The notes under the pieces were generated by a model. The model did not search any database and was not told the origin of the DNA. It saw only the letters and a list, made by a program, of their open reading frames with translations. The position numbers and the translations under genes were made by a program. A DNA stretch of 64,000 nt from Tribonema minus (Eukaryota > Sar > Xanthophyceae > Tribonematales > Tribonemataceae), in assembly GCA_017506865.1 (NCBI GenBank), contig JAFCMP010000536.1, forward strand, positions 248,001-312,000, in the 5' to 3' direction. Numbering within the stretch: the first letter of the stretch is position 1; every line of letters begins with the position of its first letter. Positions 1 to 11,344 of the stretch are shown in pieces.

Positions 1-262
1 GGTATGTATGTAGGGTGTATGGCAGGGACAATGCCTAACCTTTGCCCCAGGAGCTGTGAACCTTGGATAAAGTGTCTCTGGGCAGTGGGCACTGATGTGA
101 GACAGCGCGCATGACACTGGCGCTTTGGGTACTACCTGTCCGCATTGCAGGTATGTATGTAGGGTATGGCAGAGGCATGAGCTGTAGAATACCTTGAATG
201 AAGTGTCTCTGGGCAGTGGGCACTGATGTGAGAAAGCGCGCATGACACTGACGCATGCAACG
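1..262. repeat. Tandem repeat with donor-like start, about 149-bp period
   Basis: Two similar copies begin with GGTATGTATGTAGGGT near positions 1 and 150 and share the segment around AAGTGTCTCTGGGCAGTGGG (69 onward and 200 onward). Each copy starts with a splice-donor-like sequence, so this probably lies at the start of the intron after an exon ending at or before the window edge. The remainder to 1081 shows no coding sequence I can support; a short TTAGGG-like patch lies near 930. Confidence 0.6.
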
Positions 263-1081
263 TGCGCTGGGCACGCTGTATATGAGCTCTGGACGTGCCG
301 GGCAGTGCATAGGGTCAGTGCTACACAGTATTAATAGGTCATGGAATGGAGCAGGTGTTTGCACTTTGAGCAAGTGCGCCACACTATGTGAAGGTACATG
401 TCACTGAAGCGTGTGATATGTGGCAGCTTGAGGTCTGCAAGGTGGTTGTGATACGGCGCCAACAAGCCCTGCTTGTTACCCATGGCTGCTCTCGGCTGCT
501 CTGCTGCCACCCGGGGGTGCATGCTTCATAGTAGAACGGCAGGTCTCTGTGCTTTGCAGGTTCAAGTGAAACTATATGTGCTGAAGTGTGCGCGGCGCTG
601 AAGTGCATGGTATGCATGTAGCCGCCGGCATATTTGTGACCTAGCCTCTAGCAGGCTGCGGTTCATCCACAATATGTGTCGTACTCGTCGTGTGCATCAA
701 CAGGACTGCTTCATTGAAAGCACGCTACTGATGCTGCATTGCCATGTCAACAGCAAGTTGATTCATGTTGATTGTGCAGTCTACCATAAGCCTGCCTGTC
801 GCTGAACCATTACAGGACAAAGTGCATCAGACACGGCTGAAGGGCTGGCGAATGCTGCCATGATGCGTCATACAGAGAACGATTCATGTCACTTGGACCG
901 GTGCAAACACTGCAAACACTCCTTACGGTTGGGGTTAGGGTGAGGGTTCAGTGGTGTGGTGTTTTGTGTTTGTGTAAGGGGTCGATCAGTAGCACCCCTT
1001 CACATGACTGGCACAACGGCATGCCGCACTGTGATCCAATCTGCTGCATTGACAATTGCACCCCATGTGCTCCCTTCACAG

Positions 1082-4000
1082 GGGAAGTCTTGTCTGGTCC
1101 GACACAAGGACCGGGGAGACGCAGCTATGATGGTTGACTGCAAACAGGCAGACAAGGAGGGGGGCAGAGCACGCCTCAAGCTGCAGTACACCAGCCAGGA
1201 GGACCTCAAGACCATGAGCAGCGGGGGGGTCAGGCTCATCACGGTAAGACACACATTTTGTTATGTTTTCTGTGAAGTTTCATTTGAAGTTTGATGGTTT
1301 TCGTCAGAGCCTGTTAGACTAATGATGTGCAGTTACGGTTGTCAATGTATGCAAGGGTCATTTGGGAATACCATTGAGGTGTGTCTGGCATGCTTGCCTT
1401 GGTGCGCGTGAGATTGTAACATTGCAGGACGGGTCAACATGCAGGGTTAGAGTCAGGGTCAGGGTCATCGCAGTCAGTGATGCCCACAAGCGCGTGACTC
1501 TGAAGCATTGCTCCAAATCATGCCCGGCAATCACGCAAGGTGATAGGAAATGAGGTGTCTTTCTCTGCAGAGCCACCGTTTGCTCGCGTACTACGCACTG
1601 CCGCGCTGTTCACGATTCATGGCCTTCGCTCCAATGCGGGCCCCGTGTGTCAGGGCTCAGGTGACATCAAGGGGGCAGGGCTAGGCTCCATATTTCCTAC
1701 ATACGCCCCATATACCTACCTTCGCCACGCCCCATATGGTGGCACTGTTTGACTCGTGGCCTATTGCCGCAGTAGCGGCGACCACAGTTATCGGCGGAAG
1801 GCATTCGAGTTGACGGCCAACCTTGTCAGCTAGAGTCCTCTACGATCTTTCAATTCGTTTCCATACCTACCTACGCAGGCCGCCAGCGACGGCGACAAGA
1901 AGGCGGTGAAGAAGTGGCTGGACAGCGGCGTGGATGTCGACGCGCAGGACTGGGACCAGCTCACGGCGCTGATCGCTGCCGCGAGCGCGGGGCACCTGGA
2001 CGTGGTGAAGCTGCTGCTGAGCAAGGGCGCGAATGTCAATGCGCACGACAAGGACCACATCACGGCACTCATGGAGGCGGCGATCATGGACCATCTGTCT
2101 GTGGTCAAGCACCTCGTCAAGGTGACGTGCCCCCGCCGTTGAAGTTTGTACACGAGGCGGCTTGTACTGTTGTTGAGGTTTGTAGTGAACAACCGCATTG
2201 AATTTCAGGTTCACATAGTAGGACCACATCACTGCGCTTATGGAGGCGGCGACCATGGACCACCTGTCCGTGGTCAAGCACCTTGTCAAGGTGACGTGCC
2301 CCCCGCTGTTGAAGTTTACACGCGGTGCGACGCACTTTCACAGTTGTTGATGATTGAAGTGAAGACGCACTTGAATTTGCAGAGGAGCAGCGCCAGCTAT
2401 GCGCCCCCTCAGTGCTCCCGGATTCCCAGGAACCTGCCCACACTGAAGTTGTATGCTGCTTGCTGGCGCTGCGTCCGCACGAGGGGGCAGAGATCTACGC
2501 GCAGACGACGCAGCGCCAGCTATATGCGTATGCGCCCCCTCAGTGCTCAACGACCTCCGGAATACCCACCACGATATTATTCGCTGCTCGCTGCAGCTGC
2601 ATGGATGCCTACCCACACTGATATTAATCTGCTGCCCGCTGCCGCCGCATCTGCACAGGAGGGGGCTGAGATCGACGCGCAGACGAGCAGCGGCGTGACG
2701 GCGCTATGGCTGGCGGCAGGCGAGGGGCGCGAGGATGTGTTGAGGTTCCTGCTCTCGCAGAAGGCCTCGGTCAACTGCAAGCGCAGCGACGGGATCACTG
2801 CCGTCATGGCGGCGGCGGTGGGGGGGCACAAGGACATTGTGCGCATTCTGGCGGACCAGGTAGGGTCTCTCTTTTGGATGTGTGCAACTTCAAACTTGAG
2901 TTTGCCGCGCGATTGCGCTCCTTTCTTCACATTGAGAGCCTCCCTTCGGCAGCCGCAGCCACCAGCGTCAGAAGGTGCCTGGATATCTGTGCCGTAAGCT
3001 TGTGTTGGTATGTGTGGCCTGATGTCACTGTAGGTTGTCGAGTGCAGCCATGCTAGCTGACCGCTTTGTGATGAGCGATTCGGACTTCAACCGCATGGCT
3101 TTACACTCACTCCAGCGTGTTCTTCAAGTTCAACAGGTCATTCAGCCAAATGTTTCCTCATAGCAGATTGGCAGGTCATACTACTCGTAACTGAGACTAG
3201 GAGCATGCGCCTGCATAAGTAGTGGTTGCAGTGAGCCGCCAGCGGCGTCAAAACCCACACCAACAGGCAAAGGTGGCCGATGGCTGCAGCAGCGCGGGTG
3301 CAAGACCGCATTCGAGAGTACGGGCTGGCCCCAGATGCTGCGGTGAACGCCAAAATGCAGCGCATCAGCGCGTACCCCGAAGCCGCCTGGTTGCACTGCA
3401 GTACGGGTGGAGGAGGGCGTCCCGGACGACCTCCAGAGCCGTATCCTGAAGGCGGTGATGGCCGGCGACATCGAAAGACTTCATGGTAAGTGATGTCGCG
3501 CAGTGGCTGTCCTAAGGTTATTCGCTGAGGTCACAAACTGCTGGCCGCCGTGAGCACCAGACGAAACACCGAATGAAGCACTATGACGCCTGCAAGGGGC
3601 TCACGGCGGCCAGCACAGTTTGTGACCTCAGCGAATAACCTAAGGACAGCCACTGCGCGACATCACTTACCATGAAGTCTTTCGGTGTCGACGGCCATCA
3701 CCGCCTCCAAGATACGGCTCTGGATGTCGTCCGGGACGCCCTCCATGTCGTCCACCCCGTACTGCAGTGCAACCAGGGCGGCTTCGGGGTATGCGCTGAT
3801 GCGCTGCAGTTTGGCGTTCACCGCAGCATCTGGGGCCTGCCCATACGCTTGAATGAGGTCTTGCACCCGCGCTGCAGCCATAACCTGCCACTTTGCCAGT
3901 TGGTGAGACTTGGAAATGAACGTGGTTTGAGGCCGCAACTACTACTCCTGGGGGTTGTAAATCAACTGTTGAAGCTTTCTTATCAACTTCAAGATCACAT

Positions 4001-7000
4001 CCCACTGTGAGCCCACGCCGTTTCTTAAAGAAACCCAACGGCACCTACATCGAGAAAGATGACACATGCAACGACCATGTGCGCGTGCGTGTTGCTCAAA
4101 AGGTGCTCAGGCAACCGCTGGCAGTTGCACAATGGCAGGTACAACCATTGCAAACCCTTACCCGATCCCCGCTCTTTGGTGTCATGTGCTGGCAGTTACA
4201 ACAGTAACACCACTTCTGCAACACTTTATAGCACATAATCTTATATTATAAGATTTTTTATAACACTTGTGCCGCCCCACGCGCAGCACCATGCAAATCT
4301 ACATTCACAACGCGCCGCCTCTCTCGTTCCTGCAGGGCGCGGACGTCAATGAGCAGGACCAGGATGGGCTGACAGCGCTCATGAACGCCGCCGAAATCGG
4401 ATCGGAGAGCACTGTTGCGTACCTGCTGGACAAGGGCGCTGACCCAAACTTCATGAGTAAAACAGGTTTCACGCCGCTGATTCTGGCGGCCGCGGGGGGG
4501 CATCTGGATGTGGTGCGGACGCTGGTGGAGGGGGGAGCGGAGGTATGTATGTATAGGATGCTGGTTGATGTTGAAGTTTGATGTTGAGTTGCACTTGTTG
4601 GTCAATTTCAGCATGAGTGCATGGGCTGATCAAATGTCCACGTGATCAGAGCTGCAATGTGTACCATCACGTTTTAAGTGCCCAGGACAGCGTTGGCAGA
4701 GGGCGGAGCCGGGGCAAGAGGCTGTTCGGTGTCATCTTACCTGGCAGTTGGGCGGAACCGTGTCTGGCGCGCTTGCGAATACACGTCCGCGTCTGCCAGG
4801 CAGCAGCGTCTTCATACCATGTGACATGGCTCAGTGGGACACTCAGATTGTGCCGCCGCTGCGACTTGCTTCTTCCACTGACACAAGCTATGAAATGTGT
4901 ACACGGCAGTCAGTACACCAACAGCTGCAGGGCGTGGCAGTTACGGCTGTCGCGGCAGTGCTTAGTGCTCACGGCACCTGCTCCATTCATTAGGCGAATA
5001 TGGCGCCCCCGCCGATAACTGACAATGTCTCTGGGACTGTCATCCATTGAAGTTGCAGTTGCCAGCAGTTGAAGTTGCCCCCCAAGTCAAAACAACAAAC
5101 ACTCTGAGCAGAATGCTAAGTGTGCGCGCTCATGAGCGGTGCCGCCTCGTCAAGTTGATGCAAGATTAGGGTTGGGGTCGGGATGAGGACCGCCGACGTG
5201 CATTAGTCAGCTACGCCGCCAAGTGCAACTGCGCCCATCTCCATGCATGTGGAGAATGTCAGCGCTGTTGACTCCTGAGAGAGCACCGCCGCGCACTCAG
5301 GTGCGGCAGTCGCAGCACGCGCACGTGCAGACACGCAGCGCGATGATGAACGAGCGCTGACACACAACCTCAACTTCAACTTCAACAGGTGAACGCGGAG
5401 CACCCTGAGAAGGTGAGCGCGCTCATGTACGGCGCGGCGGGCGGCCACCTCGCCATCGTCGAGTTCCTGCTCTCGCACCGCGCGGTCGTCAACCAGCTCC
5501 ACGCGCACGGCGGCAGCGCCTTCATGGAGGCGTGCTCCAGCGGCAGCGCGCCGCTCGCGGCGCTGCTGCTGCGCCACGGCGCCGACGCCGCCGTCGTGGA
5601 CAGGGACGGCGTCACCGCGCTCATGTCGGCGGCGGCGCAGGGCCACGCGGCAGTGCTCACCGCGCTGCTCGCGCTGCGCGATCCGGCGGACGCGGAGGCG
5701 CCGCTGCTGAGCGTTGACGCGGCGGCGGCGAGCGGCGCGACGGCGCTCATGTACGCCGCCTCCAGCGGCCACGCGGAGGCCGTGCGGCTGCTGCTGGAGG
5801 CGGGCGCGGCGGTGAACGTCGCGGCCCGGCCGCATGCTGGCGCTGCTGCTGCCGCTGCTGCTGCTGCCGGCGACGCGGCGGCGGGGAAGGAGACGGGGGG
5901 GGTGACGGCGCTGCTGGCGGCGGCGCGCGGGGGGCACCTGGAGGTGGTGCAGGCACTGCTGGGGGTGGGGGCGGACATCACGGCGCGGGACGACGCGGGG
6001 GAGAGTCCGCTGGTGAGTCAACGCCGCTGTTGAAGTTGGTGTGGTAGTGTGGGGTGATGCACGGGTGGCGGATATCCAGCGCGGGATGATGCGGAGGAGG
6101 GTCCGCTGGTGAGTCAATGCCGCTGTTGGGCGCTGTTGAAGTTGTAACCCCGCTGTTGGGTATTGAAGTTGGCATGGTAGTGTGGGGTGAGAGGTCAGGG
6201 GTGGATATCACGGCGCGAGCGCGGGATGATGCGGGGGAGAGTCCGCTGGTGAGTCAATGCCGCTGTTGGGTGCTGTTGACGTTGGCATTGTGAGGGCTCT
6301 GGGGGCGTGGGGCTAGGGGGTAGGGGTTAGGGTTAGCGCAAGCGAAGGGGGCATCGGGGCGATCGACTACGTGGTGCACTGGCAGAGCACTTTGCTGAGC
6401 ATCACCAGCTGGTGACTACTCAAACGCAGCTACTAGCGCGTCTATCTCTGCGCTATCTCAGTTGTATATCGCTTTGCATGTGCATGCGCACGGAGGAGTT
6501 TGACACTGCGATTTGGAGGGCGTTGTGCCATCACTTGTTGATGTGACTTTGGTGGTATGTAGGTATACAGTGAAGCATGTGTGTAGCGTCTGACCCCGGC
6601 CCTACTGTTGTACAGCATTAGATATCCAGCGATTGGAGGCAAGCAGCCTGTTGTACTATGTCCGCGGCGCTGTTAAAGACGCACTGTGCTATCATTGGTC
6701 CCGTCATGCGCATCTCACTCCCTGTGCGCCCATCAGTTTCAACAATGAGCTTGGTCACAGACTGCTGCCAAATGGAATGCAGTGCCTGTATGTGCACACA
6801 GCATGTAGCATCAACGAGGGGAGTAGATGTTTTAGTCAAGCGGACACAGAGGATGCTATGACGCCAAGATTCTTATCGTTCTACACGGCGTGTCGGCTCA
6901 TACTGTTCAGCATGGTCCATGTCACTCAGCATACATCGTCGCTGATCGTCCTATCGCCATCAGCCATGCAGTATGTCAGGCTGCATGCTAGCCCTCATAA

Positions 7001-9180
7001 ACCTCTATGTCATGTATGCATATGCAGCTTGCGGCGGTGGACGGGGGGCATGGAGAAGTGGCATCGCTGCTGATAGCGCAAGGGGCAGATGCGAATGACG
7101 CCTTGATGGACGAGGATGGGTACCGGCAACCGCTGCTGCTGCACGCCATCGCGGGGGGCAACGCGACGTTTGCGGAGGCGCTGATTGAGCACGGCGCTGA
7201 TGTAACCGTCCGTGATCAACAAGGTGAATTCATGAATGACGGTTGGTAGCATTCAATGGGACGTTTGCAGAGGCGCTCATCGAGCATGGCGCCGATGTAA
7301 CCGCCCGGGATCAGCAAGGTGAATTCATGAATGATGGATGATGGCATTCATTGCATGCGGAGTTGAGTTGGGCTGGAAATGCTAATTGTGTACTGTACAT
7401 TGAGTCTGGCACGTGCAAGGCGTGGATGTGTGAGCGATGTGTCGCCTGCTTTGTTCATATCTGCAACGGTTTTGTGGCTTGGCTTCCACAACCTTTCACA
7501 CCTCAACAAGGGACATCACAGGAAGTGTGGCCACCTCACTCATGCTATCATGCCTCTGTCCTGCGAACACACTTCAGCACGGGACATCACAACAACATTG
7601 GCCACTTCACTCTTACAACTGCCCATTTGCTGTGCGACAGGGGTGACAACGCTCATACACGCAGCCCACAGAGGCATGTCAGACGTGGCGCAGCACCTCA
7701 TAGCCAAGGGCGTGGACCCCGGCGCGGTCAGTGAGGACGGGGTCACAGCGCTGATCGCTGCTGCCTCAGAGGGGCACGCCGAAATCGTGCAGAAACTGGT
7801 GCAGGAGGCGGGTGCGAGTCCGGATCAGGCGGACGCAAAGGGGCTCACGGCACTCATGGCGGCGGCCGTGCGGGGGCACAAGGACGTGAGTGTCACCTCT
7901 TGAAGTTGTGTTGATGTCATGCCAACTGTGAAGTTGTGTTGCATTGGCACGCATGTGGCAAACGCGCAGGGGCTCACAGCGCTCACGGCGGCGGCCGTGC
8001 GGGGGATCAAGGACGTGAGTTTCGCCTCTTGAGGTTGTGTTGGTGTCATGCCAATTGCTGCTATTGTAATGATGAGATTGAGTTGCATCAGTACGCATGC
8101 AGCAGGCGTCAAGGGGCCCACGCCGCTCATGGCGGCGGCGCACAAGGATTTGAGTGTCACCTCTTGAGGTTGGTGGAATTGGCATTCGCCAGCCACACGC
8201 TGCAATGTAGGTAGCGAAGTCGAGTTGTGTTATCACGCATATGGCGAACGCGCATGAGCTTACGGCGCTCATGGCGGCGGCCGTGCGGGGCACAAAGACG
8301 TGAGTGTCACGTGTTGAGGTTGCGTCGTTGAGTGCAGAGGCGTGCTTTGAGGTGATAACTAAAGTACGCTTGGGTATGTCGTGAGTGGCGCCTATAAGGG
8401 CCTCACACCCTGCAGTTGTAGCTATTGGTTGAAGTTGAACGATTGTTGGTTATAGTTGAACAATACGAACGGAGTGTAGCTATTGGTTGAAGTTGAACAA
8501 TTGTTGGTTATAGTTGAACAATACGAACGGAGTTTGAAGGCTGCTGTGTGACTGGCTTCGCTCATGGCAGCTGCTGGGGCGCAAGTACTCGAGTGTCACA
8601 TGTTGAAGTTGCTGTTCATTCTGAGACATGCCCAGTAATCCGTTTTCATTGGTGCGATGTGTTGGCCGCACAAAACAAGAGTTAGTGACACTGGGAATGT
8701 GCAAGAGTTTCCCATTGTCCGGAGGTGGCTTGGCAGATCTTAGGATAGTGCTCTATAAATGATGTGATGGTCTGATTTCTTAACACCACTGTCCCCGAGC
8801 GCTTGCGCAAAGCATCTGTTTGGGTCCTTCAGCATCGCTCCTTGCTTGCATAACACGTGACCTAATTTTGTGTCATACTCATATACGTTGCTCGCTGCTG
8901 CGCCGCGCCGCAGGTGGTACTGGCGCTACTCAAGCATGGCGCCAACGTCCAACTTCAAGACGCATCGGGCCTGACAGCGCTCGACCACGCAAACAAGGGC
9001 CTCAAGGCCATCACCGAGCTGCTGGAGCAGTACAGTCACTTTTTGACCAAGGCGCGACAGGACTCTCGAGTCTTCAAAGAAGCGCTGGAGAGTCACAAGG
9101 CGATCGTCGCGGCATTAACGGAAGCGGCAAATCCCGCGGCAGCGGAGGCGGCGGCAGGGGATCATCATTCGGAGTTGTAG
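1082..9180 (+). CDS. Multi-exon ankyrin-repeat protein, 5' end outside window
   Basis: Exons that join in frame: 1082-1243, 1879-2121, 2659-2859, 4336-4542, 5389-6012, 7028-7223, 7641-7885 and 8914-9180 (stop TAG), giving about 714 residues in the window. All junctions are GT-AG; every join is phase 0 except 7223/7641, which splits a glycine codon. The first exon encodes about 54 residues without ankyrin motifs. The rest holds 17-18 ankyrin repeats with the G-x-TAL-x-AA and GH-x-x-VV-x-x-LL pattern, followed by a short charged, Ala-rich tail. Each repeat is completed exactly across introns, which supports the exon choices. The window opens at a donor-like site (GTATGTATG), so an upstream exon probably ends there. 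Ankyrin arrays are protein-binding scaffolds; no partner or location can be inferred. Exon 5389-6012 is much more GC-rich than its introns. Confidence 0.87.
1741..1860 (-). repeat. Dispersed about 120-bp intronic repeat, copy 1
   Basis: The reverse complement matches 57979-58096 and 62890-63011 along its length. Shared blocks include AAACGAAT at the start, GTGGTCGCCGCT in the middle and a GAGTCAAACAGTGCC-like end. It lies in the intron 1244-1878 of the ankyrin gene, antisense to it. No target-site duplication or terminal inverted repeat was recognised. Confidence 0.75.
2221..2312 (+). repeat. Decayed copy of exon 1879-2121 tail plus donor
   Basis: This intronic stretch repeats the last about 23 codons of the preceding exon (DHITALMEAA region) with a few substitutions, followed by the same donor context GTGACGTGCCCCC and a GTTGAAGTTT block. 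It is not needed to complete an ankyrin repeat, because exon 2121 joins 2659 perfectly. It appears to be a tandem duplication that crossed the exon/intron boundary. Confidence 0.8.
2382..2658 (+). repeat. Tandem copies of the region before and into exon 2659
   Basis: Segments near 2382-2425 and 2508-2550 share a CAGCGCCAGCTAT...GCGCCCCCTCAGTGCTC block. The stretch at 2479-2505 resembles the first codons of exon 2659 (GAGGGGGCTGAGATCGACGC) with the bases before it. The unit is about 125 bp, decayed, and lies on the acceptor side of the exon. Confidence 0.6.
3281..3484 (+). pseudogene. Frameshifted exon copy in left arm
   Basis: It starts MAAAARVQDRI and ends at a good donor (CATG|GTAAGTG). 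Compared with the right-arm copy it lacks single bases near 3390 and 3407 and about six bases near 3411, so the frame is lost after the ISAYPEA segment. The intact version ends with a helix like the first helix of an ankyrin repeat (ILEAV...ERLHG). This suggests a captured first exon of another ankyrin gene. Probably a non-functional fragment. Confidence 0.6.
3675..3884 (-). CDS. Orphan open exon copy in right arm
   Basis: On the minus strand this is an open exon of about 70 residues starting MAAARVQDLI and running to a donor after LHG. It includes the DAAVNAKLQRISAYPEA segment. No minus-strand exon continues it: beyond the donor comes only the loop and the left-arm copy. It could be the first exon of an ankyrin-type protein duplicated here without the rest of its gene. 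Coding status is unproven. Confidence 0.4.
6013..6290 (+). repeat. Two decayed copies of exon 5389-6012 tail plus donor
   Basis: The exon end (around GAGAGTCCGCTG) and its donor GTGAGTCAA-GCCGCTGTTG recur near 6073-6135 and 6200-6275. The first copy has a GTGTGGTAGTGTGGGGTGA block after it. Codons in the copies are broken relative to the exon. A TTAGGG-like patch follows near 6320-6340; 6300-7027 otherwise shows no exon I can support. Confidence 0.8.
7254..7340 (+). repeat. Decayed copy of exon 7028-7223 tail plus donor
   Basis: The last about 65 bases of the exon (GACGTTTGC...GATCAGCAAG) and the donor context GTGAATTCATGAATGA are repeated about 96 bp downstream with scattered substitutions. 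Confidence 0.82.
7930..8310 (+). repeat. Ladder of three copies of exon 7641-7885 tail plus donor
   Basis: Copies near 7970-8030, 8110-8170 and 8255-8315 repeat the exon end (GGGCTCACGGC...GCGGCGGCCGTGCGGGG...AAGGACGTGAG) and the following CACCTCTTGAGGTTG block. They are spaced about 130-150 bp apart. All are decayed, and splicing 7885 to 8914 skips them while completing an ankyrin repeat. A further trace lies near 8560-8610. Confidence 0.82.
8417..8532. repeat. Tandem repeat, 58-bp unit, two copies
   Basis: Two nearly identical units begin TGTAGCTATTGGTTGAAGTTG at 8417 and 8475. They lie in the intron 7886-8913. Confidence 0.85.
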
Positions 9181-10827
9181 TGCGCAGCGCAGCAGCCTTG
9201 AATTGCCAAGTGTCATAGAGAGGGCTGATCAAATGGGGCGCACTTGCCCCCCACGTTATCTATACACTTCACAATACATGTGTCATGTTGGTGTACCTAG
9301 TTGAGAACCCTCCCCCCTTTTGCGTTTTTGGCTGGATGCTGCGATTTGCAACTTCGCATGCTGTGGCAGCTGCACAACTACATTTGACTTGAGAACGTAC
9401 GGCCTGTGATACGTTTGAAGTCTTTCAAAAGAGTTGAAGGCCACCAGTGCGCAGCGTCTTGTCATGAACCATGAAGTGCGCGCTGTGGGCATCCACGCGA
9501 CACAGAGCATCATTGTGTGCTTCATAATCCAGTCAGAAGCACTTGCTGTTCAACAATGTGGTTCAACAACTTGTTGAACTCTGCCTGGTCTCAGAGTCAC
9601 GCGACACATAGCATCATTGTGTGCTTTATACATTTATAATGCACATCTAGTCACGAGCACTTGATGTTCAACAAACTTTGCCTGGGTCCATCTTCGAGGT
9701 ACGTAACACATACTGACGGCACGCAGCCTTGAGATGTTCAACAGTATTCGCCATGCTCAGCATCTTGTTGGTCTGCTGTGTATTCAGCAAGACCGTAGTT
9801 CAAATACATATGCCATCAGTTGGCAGTGATATCAGATGTCTTGGCTGGTGCCAGGGTGTGGACAAGGTGTCAGTGTGGCAGTATGCTTCCCTGCGGCAAA
9901 TGTCAGCACATGAAAGACTATCAAGACTATAAAGAAGAGGGCCTTTTATGAACAAAAACAGCTGCATCAAGAGCTGATGAGGAACATGTTGCTGGACAGC
10001 AGGGCAGCTCACGGCAGCATTATCATCAAGTGGGTAGACTCGAGCCAAATGTTTCTGTCGCCCCAGCAGCTGCAGCAAATGTGGGATCACACCGCCGCGC
10101 CAGTTCTTACGCAAGCAGAGCGAGCAATTTGCAATGTGAACGCTGCAGCAGTGCCGCGATACACAATTGGAGCAGGCGGCCGGTGCTCAACATTGGTCAT
10201 GAACAAGCAGCAGTGAGCACCATCATATGCATTTTGAGCATCAATGGGGCATCACCATGCAAGCAAGTGTGCTCAGTCAGCCATGAACTTGCTCACACAA
10301 ATTACTTCAGGCCATCGTGCAATATATGCAAGTGCATTGCATGTTTGGTGGAACGCCAGGTCGCACGTTCGAATGCACTGGATCCTTACCGCAAAGCAAA
10401 CCGCACATGTCGGCACATAGCAATCATTTGCTGTGGCAAGTACACTGCAAGTCTCAAAAGCTAATGGGGGCGAATATCAAGCAGGGAGACAACAGACGGT
10501 CGAAACAATAAACTCGCAACACCATGCACGATAGGCGGTGCAAGCACCCGCCAAGTCACCATTCAATAGATGCTGCAGCATTTGCCAGCCGACTGTGATG
10601 ATGCAACAGCTACCACTATCAGCAGGATGCTACTACCACGAAGGAATATCCGGTTTTGTTCCCCCCCAACTCGGCTCTGGGTGAAGACCCCCGCCGTCAT
10701 TGCGGCGGCGCCATCAGTGCTGTGTCAAGATTGCCATGAAGCGCAAAGAAGCGACCTTGCTTGTTTGTACACCTAGATGGTAACACTCACCGCTAGTATA
10801 GACACGTACGCTACAACTATTGCTGAA
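9181..10827. other. Intergenic stretch, no supported gene
   Basis: It holds the 3' flank of the ankyrin gene and an imperfect tandem repeat of about 110 bp (about 9488-9700, sharing a GCATCATTGTGTGCTT block). Short open frames here have no motif, splice logic or codon pattern that supports a gene. Confidence 0.6.
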
Positions 10828-11223
10828 CTAAGGAACGGATGATTTCTCTCCCTGCATAAGCTCCTCGAGCTCCTTCGCCGTCGCCTGTATCAGGTCCCGC
10901 TGGCTATTAAGAGCTGCGACGTGCGCTCGCAGAGCCTCCTTGCGAGCTCCCTCGCCCACCGCCGCTAGCCGCATCGAAAGCTGCTCGAGCGCCGAAGTAA
11001 CCTTGAACAACCGAGCTTGCAGCATGACGTCCTGTGGGAGGCTCCTGTCGACGTGCCGCGCTGTAGGTGCAGGAATTGCTGGCTCATTTTTTACACTAGG
11101 TAGCACGGGATTCGTCGTCGTGCTGGTCCCCACGGTTGCCATGGTGGTGCTTCGCCTGGCCACGCCGGCCTGGGGAAACTGCCGCAGCATCTCCCTGCTC
11201 ACACGCGCGCTGTAAGCCATCAT
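10828..11223 (-). CDS. Small predicted-helical protein, function unknown
   Basis: Uninterrupted frame of 131 residues from the MMAYSARV start at 11223; an in-frame upstream ATG at 11307 would add 28 residues, mostly Arg/Glu encoded by the CT microsatellite, and is less likely. The C-terminal half (about residues 70-125) is rich in Leu, Ala, Glu, Arg and Gln and looks like a continuous amphipathic helix, possibly a coiled coil. The middle is Ser/Thr/Pro-rich. No signal peptide, membrane segment or known family was recognised. Intronless, unlike most neighbours. Confidence 0.5.
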   Translation of the reverse strand: MMAYSARVSREMLRQFPQAGVARRSTTMATVGTSTTTNPVLPSVKNEPAIPAPTARHVDRSLPQDVMLQARLFKVTSALEQLSMRLAAVGEGARKEALRAHVAALNSQRDLIQATAKELEELMQGEKSSVP

Positions 11224-11267
11224 TTTTGCTGTGGTGGTGGGTTGGAGGTCCGATGGGGTGGTGTGCC

Positions 11268-11287
11268 TCTCTCTCTCTCTCTCTCTC
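11268..11287. repeat. CT/GA microsatellite
   Basis: About ten uninterrupted CT dinucleotides, about 45 bp upstream of the likely start of the minus-strand small gene, probably in its 5' leader or promoter. Confidence 0.9.
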
Positions 11288-11344
11288 GCTGTGGTTTGCC
11301 TCGCCACCTGGCTTGCTCTTTTGCATCATCGTCGTTTCGTTCAA

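Larger units (their letters stand above)
3256..3905. repeat. 300-bp imperfect inverted repeat with 43-bp loop
   Basis: Arms at about 3256-3555 and 3599-3905 are reverse complements. The inner part of the arms is nearly identical (GTAAGTGATGTCGCGCAGTGG region); the outer, coding-like part has diverged by substitutions and small indels. The structure lies inside the intron 2860-4335 of the ankyrin gene. Each arm carries a copy of an exon-like sequence unrelated to the host gene's flanking exons. Confidence 0.85.
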
